A stretch of 64,000 bases of DNA from positions 21,250,201 through 21,314,200 of the forward strand of contig JAWZYU010000028.1 of NCBI GenBank assembly GCA_038380435.1, written 5' to 3'. Numbering within the stretch: position 1 is the stretch's first letter; every line of letters starts with the position of its first letter. The position numbers and the translations under genes are program-made. Shown one piece after another: positions 32,775 through 44,380 of this stretch. The DNA comes from Ryuthela nishihirai. Taxonomy: Eukaryota > Arthropoda > Arachnida > Araneae > Heptathelidae. The notes under the pieces were generated by a model that was not told the origin of the DNA, did not search any database, and worked only from the letters and a program-made list of their open reading frames with translations.

Positions 32775-34082
32775 ATGTGGATTTAGAATTGGGAGTGGAT
32801 GTATAGATAAAATATTTCCACTTAGGCAGATTCTTGAAAAATGTTTGCAGTTTCAGAAACCTGAGTTATATAGATTTATAGATTTTAAAAAGGCTTTTAA
32901 CTTTGTTGATAAACATAATTTATGGTTAATCGATAGATCATATGGAATACCTGACAGTTAGCATAATGAAAGCTCCCTTTAATAACACCGTGTCGTGTGT
33001 GAGAGTTGGTAAGGCTGGTAGCGATTGGTTTAGCGTTGCTAGTGGAGTTAGACAAGGGTGCATTTTGTCTCCTTTCTCTTTAGTTTGGTTATTGATGATG
33101 TAATGCGAAATTCTTTACAAAGGGAAAGATTCTGGCCTTAAATGGTCTAGAGATTTCAAAATTTCTGATTTAGATGATGCAGATGATTGGGTCCTGTTGG
33201 CTAGTGCTGTTGATGAGATGAATTCTTTCATGAGGGCTGTTGATGAGACTGGTAATAGAGTAGGTTTGGTGATAAGCAGAAAAAAAACAAAACGATGAAA
33301 TTGGTCAGGCAGATGGTGCTTTAGTTGTTTTGAACATCTGCACTCTTGAGCAAGTTTAATTTTCTTGTGAGTTGTGTAACAGTTACCGGTGATATATGTC
33401 ATGAGATAAACAGACGAATTGGGATTGCTGCTGGGACTTTTAAAAAACTATGGAGATTTTTAAATCTACAGCAATTTTTAATGTTAATGGGGTGCAAGAG
33501 GCATATAAAACTAAAAATTTAAAAATATAAATGGAGGGGGGATAATAGGCATATATACACCTAAAGATTAAAATTAGGCTCCATAATGGTTTGGTTCTTG
33601 TTATGGTTTGTTACGGTAGTTTATCATGGATCCTTTGTAAGTAGGATAACAGGAAACTTGATGCCTTTGATTTTATATGTTTACGCAATATATTGGGCAT
33701 TATGTGGTTTGACTTTGTAAGTAATGATAAGGTTAGAAGAAGCAGTCATCAACCTCCATTGAGCAGTATATTTTTGTGCAAGAAGAGATTGTGTTGGTCT
33801 GACCATGCTGCTCGAATGCCTAGCTTCAGATTGGCAAATAGGGTTAAAAGCATTGCGGTTAAAGGCCTGAGAAAAATGGGGAGACCTAAGATGCAATGGG
33901 TAGACAATGTCAAACAGGACCTTGATAGAATTGGCATACAGTTTCCAAATGCAACAGTTCTAGCTCTGGACAGACTTTTCTGGAGACGTAAATTATGCAG
34001 TCTGGTAGGATTCCGTAGCCCATGGTTGCATAAGGATTTTTTATGCATGTATATTTGTATAAGCTTGTATTTTTGAACTGTC

Positions 34083-34298
34083 GGTCCTGTGGCCGAATGA
34101 TTAGCGTGCTTGGCTCCTGATCAACGGAATCTGGATTCGAGTCCCGGGTAAGTCATGGATGTTTTTGTTGTCTTTCTGCTGAGGTATCGCCATCCTTACA
34201 GACTTTCAACTATGGCGTATAAACTGACAGCTCGTGTCAGCCTCTATGGCAAGCAGCTGCTTTAGGAGGGGGGGGGGATTTTTATTTATTTTTAATTT
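34083..34298 (+). mobile_element. SINE-2 copy with tRNA-like head
   Basis: Head TGGCCGAATGATTAGCGTGC with a B-box-like GGATTCGAGTCC, then the body and CAAGCAGCTGCTTTAGGAGG with a G-run and a TTTATTTATTTTT tail. It lies immediately 3' of the RTE-1 C-terminus. Confidence 0.9.
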
Positions 34299-34774
34299 TC
34301 GAAATGTACTGAGGCTCGGTAAATGCACTGGGTATGATGAAGTCACTTGAACATCTAAGATAGTCTCTAAAATTACTTTTTCTGTGTAATTCTCTGGAAT
34401 GGAATAAATATAAATTATAGAAATCGATCTGCGTAGAAATGATAGAAAGTTTCGATCAATGATCAGATTGTAAACGAAGGAAAGTAAGCAATCTTTTATA
34501 TGTACTGGAGGAAATAAAGATTACAAAAGGATTCTAAATGATTGAATCACTTACTCAATTCAATTAAATCTCAAAGGAAGGTACAAAGAAAGAAATTTAT
34601 TTTTTTCATTGAGAAGGAAATACTTTTAAGCTCATTGTTTTCCTCTGATATTAATAAGCATTGAGTCCTATCAACTTATTAAATTTAAATTTATTTCATC
34701 AATCTTTTTCGTTGTTGATTTTTTTTTTACTTTTCAGACACATTTAAGGAAATAGTAATTTTTAAATTTTTCGG
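34299..34774. other. A+T-rich sequence without recognised feature
   Basis: No repeat or coding similarity seen. Confidence 0.45.
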
Positions 34775-34787
34775 ACTTCTTTTAAAT

Positions 34788-35132
34788 GGGTTGGGTTGGG
34801 TTATTTTACCTCTGAGCGGCACTTTTTTGCACACTATGGGCTAAATGGCCAGGTCACATGGACCCCGAAGGCTCAGAGAAGGTTGGGGGAGGGGACCCAC
34901 TGGAACAGCTGTTGGGAGACAGATGGTAGCCTCCCGTCAAGGCCATCCAGCGTGTTCTTTAACGTGCACAGGGTATGGCTCTCCCGCACACGGGGCCACG
35001 GCTTAACGTCCCATCCGACGGACGGCGGCCTTTACCAAGCCCATCGGTGTCCCCTACTGACCGTGGGCAGGGCGGGGAATTTTGCGGAGATAAATCTCAA
35101 CGCTGACCCAGCTGGGACTCGAACCTGGGAAC
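34788..35132 (-). mobile_element. SINE-1 copy, 5'-truncated inside the head
   Basis: Flanked by the 13-bp duplication ACTTCTTTTAAAT (34775-34787 and 35133-35145). The B box is kept (CGAACCTGGG on plus) but the copy stops before the anticodon region and A box. A 5' truncation with an intact duplication is the signature of incomplete target-primed reverse transcription. Confidence 0.95.
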
Positions 35133-35193
35133 ACTTCTTTTAAATAACAACATTACAGTGGATTTGTTGGATTCACCGAGAACATGAGAAGCA

Positions 35194-35385
35194 TGTTTTT
35201 CTTGCACACAATGGGATAAATAGCCAGGGAACGTTCTTCGAATTGGGTGAGGGAAACAATTCGCTGTAAGGATGTTAGGAACCTCAAGAGACGATCCACC
35301 AAGGCCATCCAGAATGTTCTGCGACGTGCACAGGATATGGATCTCCTGCACAAGGGTCCACAGTTTTAACTTCCATCCAACCAGG
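35194..35385 (-). mobile_element. Old, diverged SINE-1 fragment
   Basis: Recognisable by TTGCACACAATGGGATAAATAG, CCACCAAGGCCATCCAGAAT and GACGTGCACAGGATATGG but with many substitutions. It is an older subfamily or decayed copy. Confidence 0.8.
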
Positions 35386-36090
35386 CTCGGTTCTAGAGAA
35401 AATTCGAGGGGGGTGGGGGGGAGGTCAAGAAACACAATCATTCAAAAAAATGTAAAGAATTTGATTTCAAATATAGTATGACATTTACCACTTAGTTTTA
35501 TGGCTTTTTAAAAACAATTCTAGAAAAATACACGAAATATAAATAACTCTAATAATTTTTTGTCTCTTTTACCCTTACTCATTCTGAAAAGGAAGCATGA
35601 TCCCTTGCACCTCTCCCCACCTTAGATCCGACCCTGCATCCGTCCAACGACTGCTTTTCCAATCCCTCGGTTAGTTATCCAGGAGGTGAGTGAAGAAAAT
35701 CTCGACGAAGAAAGGCACAGCGATTAAAATATAATATAAAAGGAAATGCCAGTTAATAATAGGAGTATTCTTTAAATACCTATGTTAATATTCGAGACTT
35801 TATACTGATATCAGGAATAGTGCAGTAATCACAAGGCGCCATATCAAATCTTTGTTGTGTTTGTTAAGATCTCTGTGAAAATATGCCATTATGGAGAAGG
35901 AAAATTAATCCCACCGAATTCTTTGCATTCTAACAGAAAAGAAAAGAACACGTAATTTGAAGCAATGTTGATGTCACTGACTTTTTTGTATGTAGTAGTA
36001 GCAGTCGTGTCTTGGGAATCTTCTGTCGATATTGGAATTGCAGACTTTCCCAGCTGATCATTTTTGAATCACACAGAGTAAAAATTTAGG
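35386..36090. other. Sequence without recognised feature
   Basis: A G-rich stretch at 35408-35425 and otherwise A+T-rich DNA. No gene or shared repeat seen. Confidence 0.4.
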
Positions 36091-36204
36091 CCAGAGAGAG
36101 AGAAAAAAAAAACATTTCTACCCGTCGGTTTTAGGAGATTGTTCAGCCACTGTTAGAACATTTCTTTAAGGTCCCCGTGGTTCTGCAGTTTTTTTTATTT
36201 TTTT

Positions 36205-36504
36205 TTAATATAAGTCCTGAATTGTAGTTTTATATTCTCTAGGACAGGTTGGTATTTTTTTTAATTTTAGCACTTGTAGACGTGTGATGAATCTTGTTTT
36301 TTTTCTCTTTTTTGTGATAGGAGGTTTTCAAGGACGAATTCCTTGATATTCAGTTTTTCCAAATGTTCAAAAAGAAACTTTTTTGTGTGTTGTATGTTGT
36401 ACAGTTCAGTAGGACATGTGAAACAGTCTTAATTGAGTTGCAATGGCAGCAAAGATTAGACTCTGCCTTTTTCATAATGTGCATTTTGTCGTTGAGTCTG
36501 CAGT
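36205..36504 (-). pseudogene. LINE-C ORF2 C-terminus (zinc-finger-like), distal piece
   Basis: On the minus strand, immediately after the Maverick-like insertion, the reading is HCRLNDKMHIMKKAESNLCC, then HCNSIKTVSHVLLNCTTYN. This is the C-terminal TGHCRLN plus C-x2-C...H-x4-C block of I/Jockey-type LINEs. Its upstream partner (ELKTG) lies 8.9 kb away at 45436-45450. A frameshift follows near 36375, and a terminal segment ending at DLY continues to about 36205. Confidence 0.85.
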
Positions 36505-36510
36505 GACCTG

Positions 36511-36742
36511 AATAGTATCAATGCAGTCCAGCGATCCCGCTTTGCACAGGGCTTTCTCCCTATGGCGTAACAGGCCACGACCCTTATGCAACCGACCACG
36601 ACCCCTTACGTAACCGACCACACCCCCCCCCTTATTAATAACTCATAATTAATAATTAATAACTCATAATTAATAATTAATACCTCATAATTAATACTTT
36701 ATAAATACCCCCTGGTTGACCTCTTTATTAAAAATTCCTCCC
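36511..36742 (+). repeat. Left terminal inverted repeat of the 8.9-kb element
   Basis: Matches the complement of 45238-45429 through CAGTCCAGCGATCCC, CCACACCC, AATTAATAACTCATAATTAAT and GGTTGACCT. Indels are present, so the repeats have aged independently. Confidence 0.88.
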
Positions 36743-36765
36743 CAAGGTTCAAGTTGTTGTAAATA

Positions 36766-36900
36766 TGGGGAAATTAGCCTCCAAAGAAGGAGTTCCCTAC
36801 ACCAGTCACAACGGAATAGAGATAGTGGATGCAGAAGAATCTGCATCTCAGCTATCCCTCAGAAGAAAAGGCTCTAATCAGGACAATGTAAAATACTAAA
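36766..36900 (+). CDS. Small unrecognised frame next to the left inverted repeat
   Basis: A 44-codon frame starts ATGGGGAAATTAGCC and reads MGKLASKEGVPYTSHNGIEI, then a short acidic and serine-rich stretch and SLRRKGSNQDN before TAA. It begins just inside the inverted repeat and stops where LINE-B begins, so it may be the truncated start of an original gene of the 8.9-kb element. The MG-x3-S start resembles an N-myristoylation consensus, which is only a pattern match. No homology is recognised and chance cannot be excluded at this length. Confidence 0.3.
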
Positions 36901-39900
36901 CATTAGACCTTGCAGAAGAGGCCAATGTTCTGAAAGAAGTCAGTGACCATACGGAAGCACGCACGTTGCAGTTTCGCACTATGATTGTTTCGAGAAGGGA
37001 GGTGATGGAGCAGTCGGTGGTTCCTATAGCATTAAGCTCCCGAAACAAAGCTTCTTTTTCGGCATTGTAGCGGGAGCAGTTGAGCAGAACGTGGGATACA
37101 GTCTCAGGTGTGCTGCAAGTGGCACAGTCTGGACTGTAAGCTTTGACGAGAGTGTGAAGCATAGAGTTGCTGTAGATGACACCAACTCGGAGACGATGAA
37201 GGAGGGTCTCCTCAGATCTGAGGAGATTGTCGAGGTTAGGAGCAGTGAGAGAAGTTCAACCAGGTACCTGAATGAGGAACACCTGCTGTCCTTCTGCCAC
37301 TGAGAAAGACGGTATTGGCTCACCAGTTGTGAGACAGAACTCTTGCAGTCGCTGAGAGAGAAAGGATAATTAGTTACACACCTCTGGCTCTCCAGTGCCT
37401 CCTTCGCGGTGTGATCAGTGATCTCATTTCCTGGTATCCCTACGTGGGAAGGGATTCACTGGAAATGGACCGTGATTCCAGCAGAAGTGACCTTCGAGCA
37501 AGTCTCCGTGATCTTCTGGATGAGGAAGTGGTTGCAGCTCTTGCTGTCTCGCTTTTGGAGAGCTTCCAAGGCTAACTTGCTGTCACAGAGGATGACAAAG
37601 TTGCCACTCTCGAGGCTGAGGATGTAAAGTACAGCCTCAAGAATAGCATGAGGCTCTGCACAGGTGGAGGAGGTTAGATGCGGGAGACGGAAACCTCTGA
37701 CGATGTATCGGGGATGACAAAGGCAGAGGCAGCACGTTGCCTCTCCCGATCCACAGATCCATCAGTGTAGACCTCAGTGCATCTCTCATATCATGCAGTG
37801 ACATAGGAGGTGGAGAGAAGTCTGATGGCCAATGGATCACAGTCGCTCTTCCGACCAAGAGAAGAGATAGTGACATTGATCATAAGATCACTGTTCCTCC
37901 AGGGTGGAAGGTCGGGGAAGAGTGAATTGTCAGCATCCAGCATGTGTCCCTGCCAGCTCAAGTGTCTGGAGCTGGCAGGAAGGACTCGGTCGTAGAAGTC
38001 CTTGGCAGACAGGGCGATGGCAGAGTGAAGCCTGTCATGCAACTTCCTGAGAAGCTCATGGTTAGAGTGCAGGGAATGGAGTCTCGAGAGATGACACAGT
38101 ATATCTCTCTTCCAGTGCAGGTGGAAAGGCATGTCATCAGCCTCTGCAATGACAGATGCATTAGATGTGTTAGGGCAGAGGCGCAGAGATATAGTGTAGA
38201 CTAGCCAATTTGCTGAGCAGTGTATCAGAGGCATTGCACAGAAGGTGACCACTGTAGTTGATGCGGGATAGGATCAAGTGCCGGTCAAATTTCCGAAGGA
38301 ACTTCCCCAGTGGGTACCAGCAAGGAAAGACAGTATATTTCTCTGCACAGTGACAACTGTCTTAAGATGCTGGATGTGAGGCCCCCAGCTCAGCCTGTTG
38401 TCCAGGAACACACCAAGGAACTTATGCTGATGGACGGCCTTGATGTGATCTGGCTCAAGCAAGAGGTCAGGGAAGGTGGGTGGAAGGCGTCTCCTTCTGA
38501 AAACCATGGCCACAGTCTTATCAGTGGAAGAAGTGAGGCTTAGGTTGTTGAAGAATTTGACGACCATGTCCACATCTCGTTTCATCACGAGCTGAGCATG
38601 TTAGGGGTCATGGCTAGGGAACCAGACGCAGATATTGTCTGCGTAAATGGAAATACCCACTCTCTCCTCGAGTCGAGAGGGTAGGCCTGACAGCAAGATG
38701 TTCAGTAACATCGGGCTGAGGACATCCCCTTGAGGTACTCCATGATTGATGGTGTGGGAGACGCTGAGCGTGTTGCCCAGCTTCACACGAACAGTCCTGT
38801 TGGAGAGGTACGCTGCGATCCCCTGGTTGATATTGCCTCTGAGGCCGAGATCATGGAGCCTGCAGAGAATATCTGAATGGGACAGGGAATCGAATGCCTT
38901 GTGGATGTCAAAGGAGACAGCAACAGTAGTCTCTCCCACGGACCGTGCCTGATCAGCAGCAGAGATGAAGTTGATGAGATTGTTCGACGTGCATCTCCCA
39001 TTGCGGAAACCCGAGAGGCTGTCAGGGAGGAGGCCATTGGACTCTAGGTACCATTCCAGGCGTCCAAGGACCAGTCTCTCTAGGATCTTGCAGAGGCAAG
39101 ATGATAGAGCAATGGGCCTGTAAGAGGACAGTTCATTGGCGGGTTTTCCCTGCTTCAAGATAGACACGACGTGTGTTGCCTTCCATGACTCAGGTACTGT
39201 GCAGGTGGTCCAGGAGTGATTGAAGGCTTTAAAGAAGCACAAGCAGAGCCTCAGGTGACAGGTTAGCTAACTGAGTATAGCTGACACTGTCAGGGCCTGG
39301 GGCCGACGAGCGCATCGAAGCCGCAATAGCAGAAGTGAGTTCCTGCAAGGTTAAAGGATCATTATAGCAAGGCTCAGAACCAAAGCAGTGCAGCTGAGCC
39401 ATATCCTGAACATTCACTGGTGGGGCAAAAAGGGAAGAGGTGAGGTGCCGCAAAAAGGCATTAGCAGTGGCGGCTAAGTCCTCCCCATGGGCCAGGGCAA
39501 GGTTATGGAAGGGGAGGGCAGGCTATGGCTTCCCCGTCAGGTTCCTGATAAACCTCCAGTCTTTCCCAGAAGGGGTGAAGACATTAATGCTGGAGCAGAA
39601 GGATCGCCACCTGAACCTTTCACGCCGGTTAAGGTACCTTCTGATCAGCTCGGCGGCGAATGGTGTGAAGCCGCTTATAGTGGATATCCAGAGGGGGAAG
39701 ATGCCCGGGCGTCGAGATCATAACAGTGCAGGCATCAGAGGCAGCAGTGAGGCCTCTGACACTGTGCTGAGATCTGTAGCTTTGATCGCAGCGAGTCCTT
39801 CAAACGAGATCTGCTGAAAGAGCTGCCAGTCGGTAAGCTTCGACGTTCTTCTCGGGGCTGCACGTCCCTTGGGAAGTAAGGAGATATGCAGCGGGAAGTG

Positions 39901-40052
39901 GTCACTGCCCCAGGTGTCAGGGTCAACTGACCAGCTGTGAGGCTTTGACCAATGCTGGAAGAACAGAGGGTCAGATCAATGGAGCTGTAGGTACTCAGAG
40001 GTCTGTAGAACGTGGGCGAGACATCGTTGGTGATAAAGAGATTGTGCTGCAA
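36896..40052 (-). pseudogene. LINE-B: RNase H-containing LINE ORF2 remnant
   Basis: Minus-strand blocks in order: endonuclease C-terminus (STYSSIDLTLCSSS about 39990, then GSDHFPLHISL in another frame about 39890); linker SSAPGPDSVSYTQLANLSPE (about 39280); RT from ILKQGKPANELSSYRPIALS (39150) through FDIHKAFDSLSHSDIL, GVPQGDVLSPMLLNILLS and IYADNICVW (38640), then HKFLGVFLDNRLSWGPHI (38420); RNase H with VYTDGS (37770), CAEPHAILEAV, DSKLALEAL and IPSHVGIPGNEITD (37430); and a C-terminal CATCSTPETVSHVLLNCSRY (37120-36990). At the catalytic YADD box the second Asp is Asn. Together with several frameshifts this inactivates it. The 5' part and ORF1 are absent; the copy stops at 40059, where the inverted-duplication arm begins. 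Confidence 0.88.
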
Positions 40053-40061
40053 CGCTTTAGG

Positions 40062-41140
40062 GCTGGATCTTATTCTACCTTTGTTATTAAGGAATTTTCA
40101 GATTGGTTAGTCTATCCTCTTTTAATACTTTTAAACTTTTTCACTCCTACTGAAGATATTTCCTGCTATTTGGAAGAAAACCAAGATTATTCCGATATTT
40201 TAAAAGGGAAATAAAGCTAATGTTGGTTATTATAGACCTATTGTTGTGCTTTCACCCTTTTCTAAAATTTTTGAATCTATAATTTTTAAGAAACTATATT
40301 ATAACCTAACAAATTACTTCGCTGTAAATCAGTACGGTATTAATTGAACTTTTGTTTATTGTCAATAATATTTCAGTCACTCTTGATGAGAAGGGTAAAT
40401 ATGATGCTATTTACACTGACTTCTCCTTTCGATATTATTGATTTTGGAATATTAATGAAAAAATTTGTGAGAATTGGTTTCAGTTCTAGTTTATTGATTT
40501 TCTGTATTCTTTTTTAACTAATAGGATCCTTTAGGTAAATAACACTACTGGGTTTTCATATGGTTTTCACAGTATTTCTGGAGTACCTCAAGGATCTAGT
40601 TTGGGGCCACTGTTCTTTACTGTATTTATTAATGATTAACCTAGCTTTTTGTATCACCCAGATTGTTTAATGCTTACGGAAGATATTAAAATTTTTAAAC
40701 ATATTTTTCTTGTGATAGTTGTATTCAATTGCAGAAGGATTTTGATAAATTGCATTTTTGTACTGTTGTTTATTGTTTACCTTTGAATATTTCTAAATGT
40801 TCAGTTGTAAGTTTTTCTCATAACAGAAGTATTCTACAGTGCAATTATCATCTGGATAATACTGCTATTCTTTATAAATATGAAATCTATGACTTGGGCA
40901 TCAAATTTAATTCTAAATTTTGCTTCAATTCCCATGTTCAAGATATAATAAGAAATACTTTTCAAATTTAGAGTACATTATTAGGAAAACAAAAGATTTT
41001 ATAAATATTAATCCATCATTGATAAGTTCCAAATTATCTTATGGATCAATAAAATGGAATCCTTGTTATAATATTTGTCAAAATGATTTAAGAAAATGCA
41101 GAATAAATTTTTGAGTTATTTATATTTTAAATTTATTGGT
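40062..41140 (+). pseudogene. LINE-A reverse transcriptase remnant, right-arm copy
   Basis: Plus-strand blocks mirror the left-arm copy: a YRPIVVLSPFSKIFES-like block (40225-40290), DEKGKYDAIYTDFS (catalytic Asp region, 40388-40430), TGFSYGFHSISGVPQGSSLG (40547-40610), LTEDIKIF at the YADD position (40672-40700), LQKDFDKLHFCTVVYCLPLN and YEIYDLGIKFNSKFCFNSHV (40880-40940), then SLISSKLSYGSIKWNPCYNI. Frameshifts and stops split the frame and the YADD box is lost (LTED). The two arm copies share most lesions, so they were already dead when duplicated. Confidence 0.8.
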
Positions 41141-41403
41141 GTCTACGTTCATGATAGTTGATTTAAGTTATTTAGATATACATTTGCAGTTTCGTTTTTG
41201 AAAAAAGGAGGATTTGTTATGTTTAATGTTTTTCTATAAAGTATTGAATAATTATATTAATTGTATTAAACTGATTCAGTTCGTTGATTTTAATGTACAA
41301 AAAATGTTAGGAGGGAAAGATCTTTCTTTACAGTTCCTTTGTGCAAAAGTAATGTACTGAAAAATTATGCTGCTATCAGGTATTCTAATTTATAAAATAC
41401 ATA

Positions 41404-41728
41404 CCGTATTTTAACGTGTATAAGGAATCCCTTTTTGCCAAAAATTGGGTCCCAAAAATAGGGAGTATCTTATACATGGAGAGTATTATAGTTATTAACA
41501 AATTACTCAATGCCTCGAAACTCAAATCTTCATAACTTGCAACACCGCAAGCCTCAGGTCGACACCCAACGGGTCGCGACGTCCTATTGGAGAAGAAGTG
41601 CACGCGTTCGTCAAGCATCGGCGCGCGCATAAGGAGACCGCCGATGATGAATAATTTTTTTTTATATCTTAAAATAAAAATATCTTTGATGAAAAATCAG
41701 GGGGTTCCTTATACACGTTAAAATACGG
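41404..41728. mobile_element. TA-flanked MITE with an empty site in the other arm
   Basis: Terminal inverted repeats CCGTATTTTAACGTGTATAA and the complement ending TTATACACGTTAAAATACGG. TA flanks both sides (41402-41403 and 41729-41730). The left arm has the uninterrupted AATACATATTCGCAT-type site (complement of about 25765-25780) with one TA. This is a Tc1/mariner/pogo-type non-autonomous element of 325 bp. Confidence 0.95.
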
Positions 41729-43007
41729 TATTCGCATAAACTTGGTTTGTTTAATATGATTTCGAAAGAATTTAGGTTGGCTTGTTCAACTTTGTTATAA
41801 AAAATTAATTAAAATTTAATTTTTTTTCTAGAAATTTTTTAAATTATATGTGCATTATGTATTTCATATGTGCATTATGTTTTCTCCTTTTTTTACCCTC
41901 TTTTCTTATTATGCAATACTTGTCTTTATGTATATGTATTGTAAATGTCCCCTATAATTGGATCTAGATCTGTTGTGGACACTATAATTAAATTAAAAAT
42001 GAATAATATTAATTATATGAGGAAAATAAAGAAATTTATGAACAACAGAGAGTAACATTAGATGATTGAATAGCGGAATAAGGATTGTGAATAATCCAGA
42101 AAAACAGAAAAGGAAATATGGTGAAGAGGAGAAGGTTACAATAATAAATTAAATTAAGCTACAAACAGGGTTACTTCCGTTCATGGGTTGATGATATTGA
42201 ATGAAGCTGAAGCAAAATAACTATTAAGGTAACGGACAAATGGCAAAAGAAGATCAAGAGCAACGTGTATCATAAGAAGCTGAACACGACTTGCAGTGCA
42301 AAATGCTATAGATTCTCTTTCCGATTAAATAACCAGCTCACATCTCTGCATTTATTTTTATTAAGGACTAAGAATAAATGTGATGGTCTCTTTTTGTAGT
42401 CCACAAGAATATTTTTACATGGACATTTATGTAAATATATTTATTTATTTCATTTATATTATACTCTACAAAACACTTTATTTTTATAAGTTTATATTCA
42501 TATATTACAAACTTATTTATAATATACCATACAATATATATATATGTGTAGTATATTTATATATAGAATAACCTTAGTCTTTATCAGGCGTGTCCAACCG
42601 CAGCCCTGGACAGCTGGTAATGCGGCCCACAAAATCGTAAAGTTTACGTGTTTACGATATAAGCTTTCAACATGATTATGTGATTTTCAGCGAGTTGTTT
42701 CGTGATTCAATGGCGCCGTGCAGTGCTAATGTCGCCAGCGCCTGCCGGACACGGTCAGTCGAATCGAATCCTAAGCGTGTCCATCAGACGTGACATGCGA
42801 TTGTGGTGACTTGGCAAATAAAATAAAAGACCTAGTTGGTATTAATACAGATATAAGGTAAGTTTCCTCATTTGATTATTAAACTTTCCTTTGTTTATTT
42901 GCCTACCTAATAATTTTCATAGCGTTATAACAAACAATTTATGATAGGCTTATTGTGTTATTTCTTGAAATAATTTGAGAAGTTAAAATAGTTCTTTAGC
43001 AGCTGTG

Positions 43008-44380
43008 CTTAACGATCGACCGTGACCTTTGAGTTATCACCGGTTGGGCTGGCTGTTCGTCGTCTCCCTGCCATTTCTTCGAATTAAGCGCCAAGGTTGT
43101 GTTAAATTTTAAGAAGTAGGAGAGCATGTGGAGAGGATTTCCCTATATTTTGAAAAGGGCATTTCTGGACTTGGGATGTTTTACACCGAGTGTCTCTTAG
43201 TTTGTAAAGACATTATTTTTTGTCTGTCACTTATATCCAATGCTGATCTAACCATTCGCGTTAAAGGGAAAAAATTCATCAGTCGCGATCGTTAACCAAG
43301 CATTTGCATGGAAGGTATATCAGTGTCGCTTTCTGAACAGGGGAAAAATTACTGAACAGTAATAAGTATCCAAAACTTATTGCTGAGGTTTGTACTTTTA
43401 AAATATTCCTGAAAATTTTTAGTTAGGCGGATTTTTATGTTACCGAATCGAAGAAGCTTTCTCATGTAGCTTGTTCCATAGATATACTAATATAATCGCT
43501 GAAGTATTTGATAAATTTTGACTATCAGTCCAGCTGCAAATAAAATTTCGGTGGATAACTCAGGTAAGTTGAGAGTTGTTTTCAGTATATCGATCGAGTG
43601 AGACTTATTAAATGTATTATTTTTATAGTAGCTTAGTGTATTTTATAGTATTTGTTGAAACTAATATCTCCTATACCATTAACATACATTCATGTTGGAC
43701 TTGGATGTATAACTAAAGTTAAATGTTTTACGCACCGTAAGCAGAAACGCAAGGGTACCGCAACAACGCAACGTATGAATTGTTTTCTACTTTTAGCATT
43801 GCTTACTTTCTATAGCATTCTACCGCGACAAAATTCTTTAGAGAATTATTTTTTACCCGATGAAAACAACTGACCTTGTAAAACGTAATGCACACACGTG
43901 TACTAACGAGAGGTCGCAACGCGAAATAAAATTTCATCAGCGTGATGAGTCATTGGATCACACGTTCTCCGGTAAACGGTGGAAAAGATGATTTTTAAAA
44001 ACTGTGTGAGCGTTTACAATTGCAGATATTTTAAAAAATGATATCTTACTTCGAAATAATTAGCTGATTTTTCTTCGGAGGAAGAAATAATATTTTGTAA
44101 TCGATTGTTACTGAGTAAAGTTACTTCCTAGGAAAGAGTAATATTTTGCATCATGTACTGAGGATACAGCGGTAATAAGTATTAGGAATAAAAAGTTTAA
44201 ACTTGTGACCCATTCGCGTAACGGATATACGGGAATTAAAAAAGTTTTTTTATTGGTTTAATGCGGTTTAGTCAGAAGGGCTGTCAATGAGTGACATCTC
44301 TGGTCTTTGAAAAATTTCGAAATGTGTCCGAAAACTACGATCAAGAGTGTGAGTGGATATAATTTACGAGGAAATAAAAA
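43008..44380. other. Unassigned interior of the 8.9-kb element
   Basis: A 73-codon frame at 43652-43873 has a hydrophobic stretch (CFLLLALLTFYSIL) but no recognised domain. No repeat from elsewhere in the window occurs here. This and the next segment are the best candidates for original cargo. Confidence 0.4.

Larger units (their letters stand above)
29945..34076 (+). pseudogene. RTE-1 LINE remnant, broken by three insertions
   Basis: Plus-strand blocks in order: endonuclease residues LNVIYCYVPTEDSDEEEKDR and SLMLGDINAKV (about 30075-30220; the GD.NAKV catalytic box of APE-type endonucleases); a linker RWAEHFRDF (30890); the segment joining SEVT and LAMSKLKLHKYPGVDEITTQ across the LTR; EQCGF joined to RIGSGCIDKIFPLRQILEKC across a SINE; FIDFKKAFNFVDKHNLW (RT block with catalytic Asp); and a C-terminus with KRLCWSDHAARMPSFRLANR and GLRKMGRPKMQWVDNVKQDL (33780-33930). 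This is the RTE-type architecture. A degenerate palm (ISDLDDADDW at 33170) remains. Stops and frameshifts occur between blocks. A closer, less damaged relative is at 61590-62150. Confidence 0.82.
40060..43007. repeat. Right arm of the large inverted duplication
   Basis: Reverse complement of 23432-27087. It lies inside the 8.9-kb element and begins directly where LINE-B ends. It includes LINE-A RT sequence, the 3' flank and the hAT terminus with its target duplication as GTCTTTAT (42577-42584; ATATAGAC complement with one change). It has one private insertion, the MITE at 41404-41728. Confidence 0.92.

Noticed and set aside
32356..32961. A 201-codon gene containing SINE and RT sequence
   Set aside because: The frame is RTE-1 RT sequence interrupted by a SINE-1 with the ATGTGGATTT duplication; not a gene.
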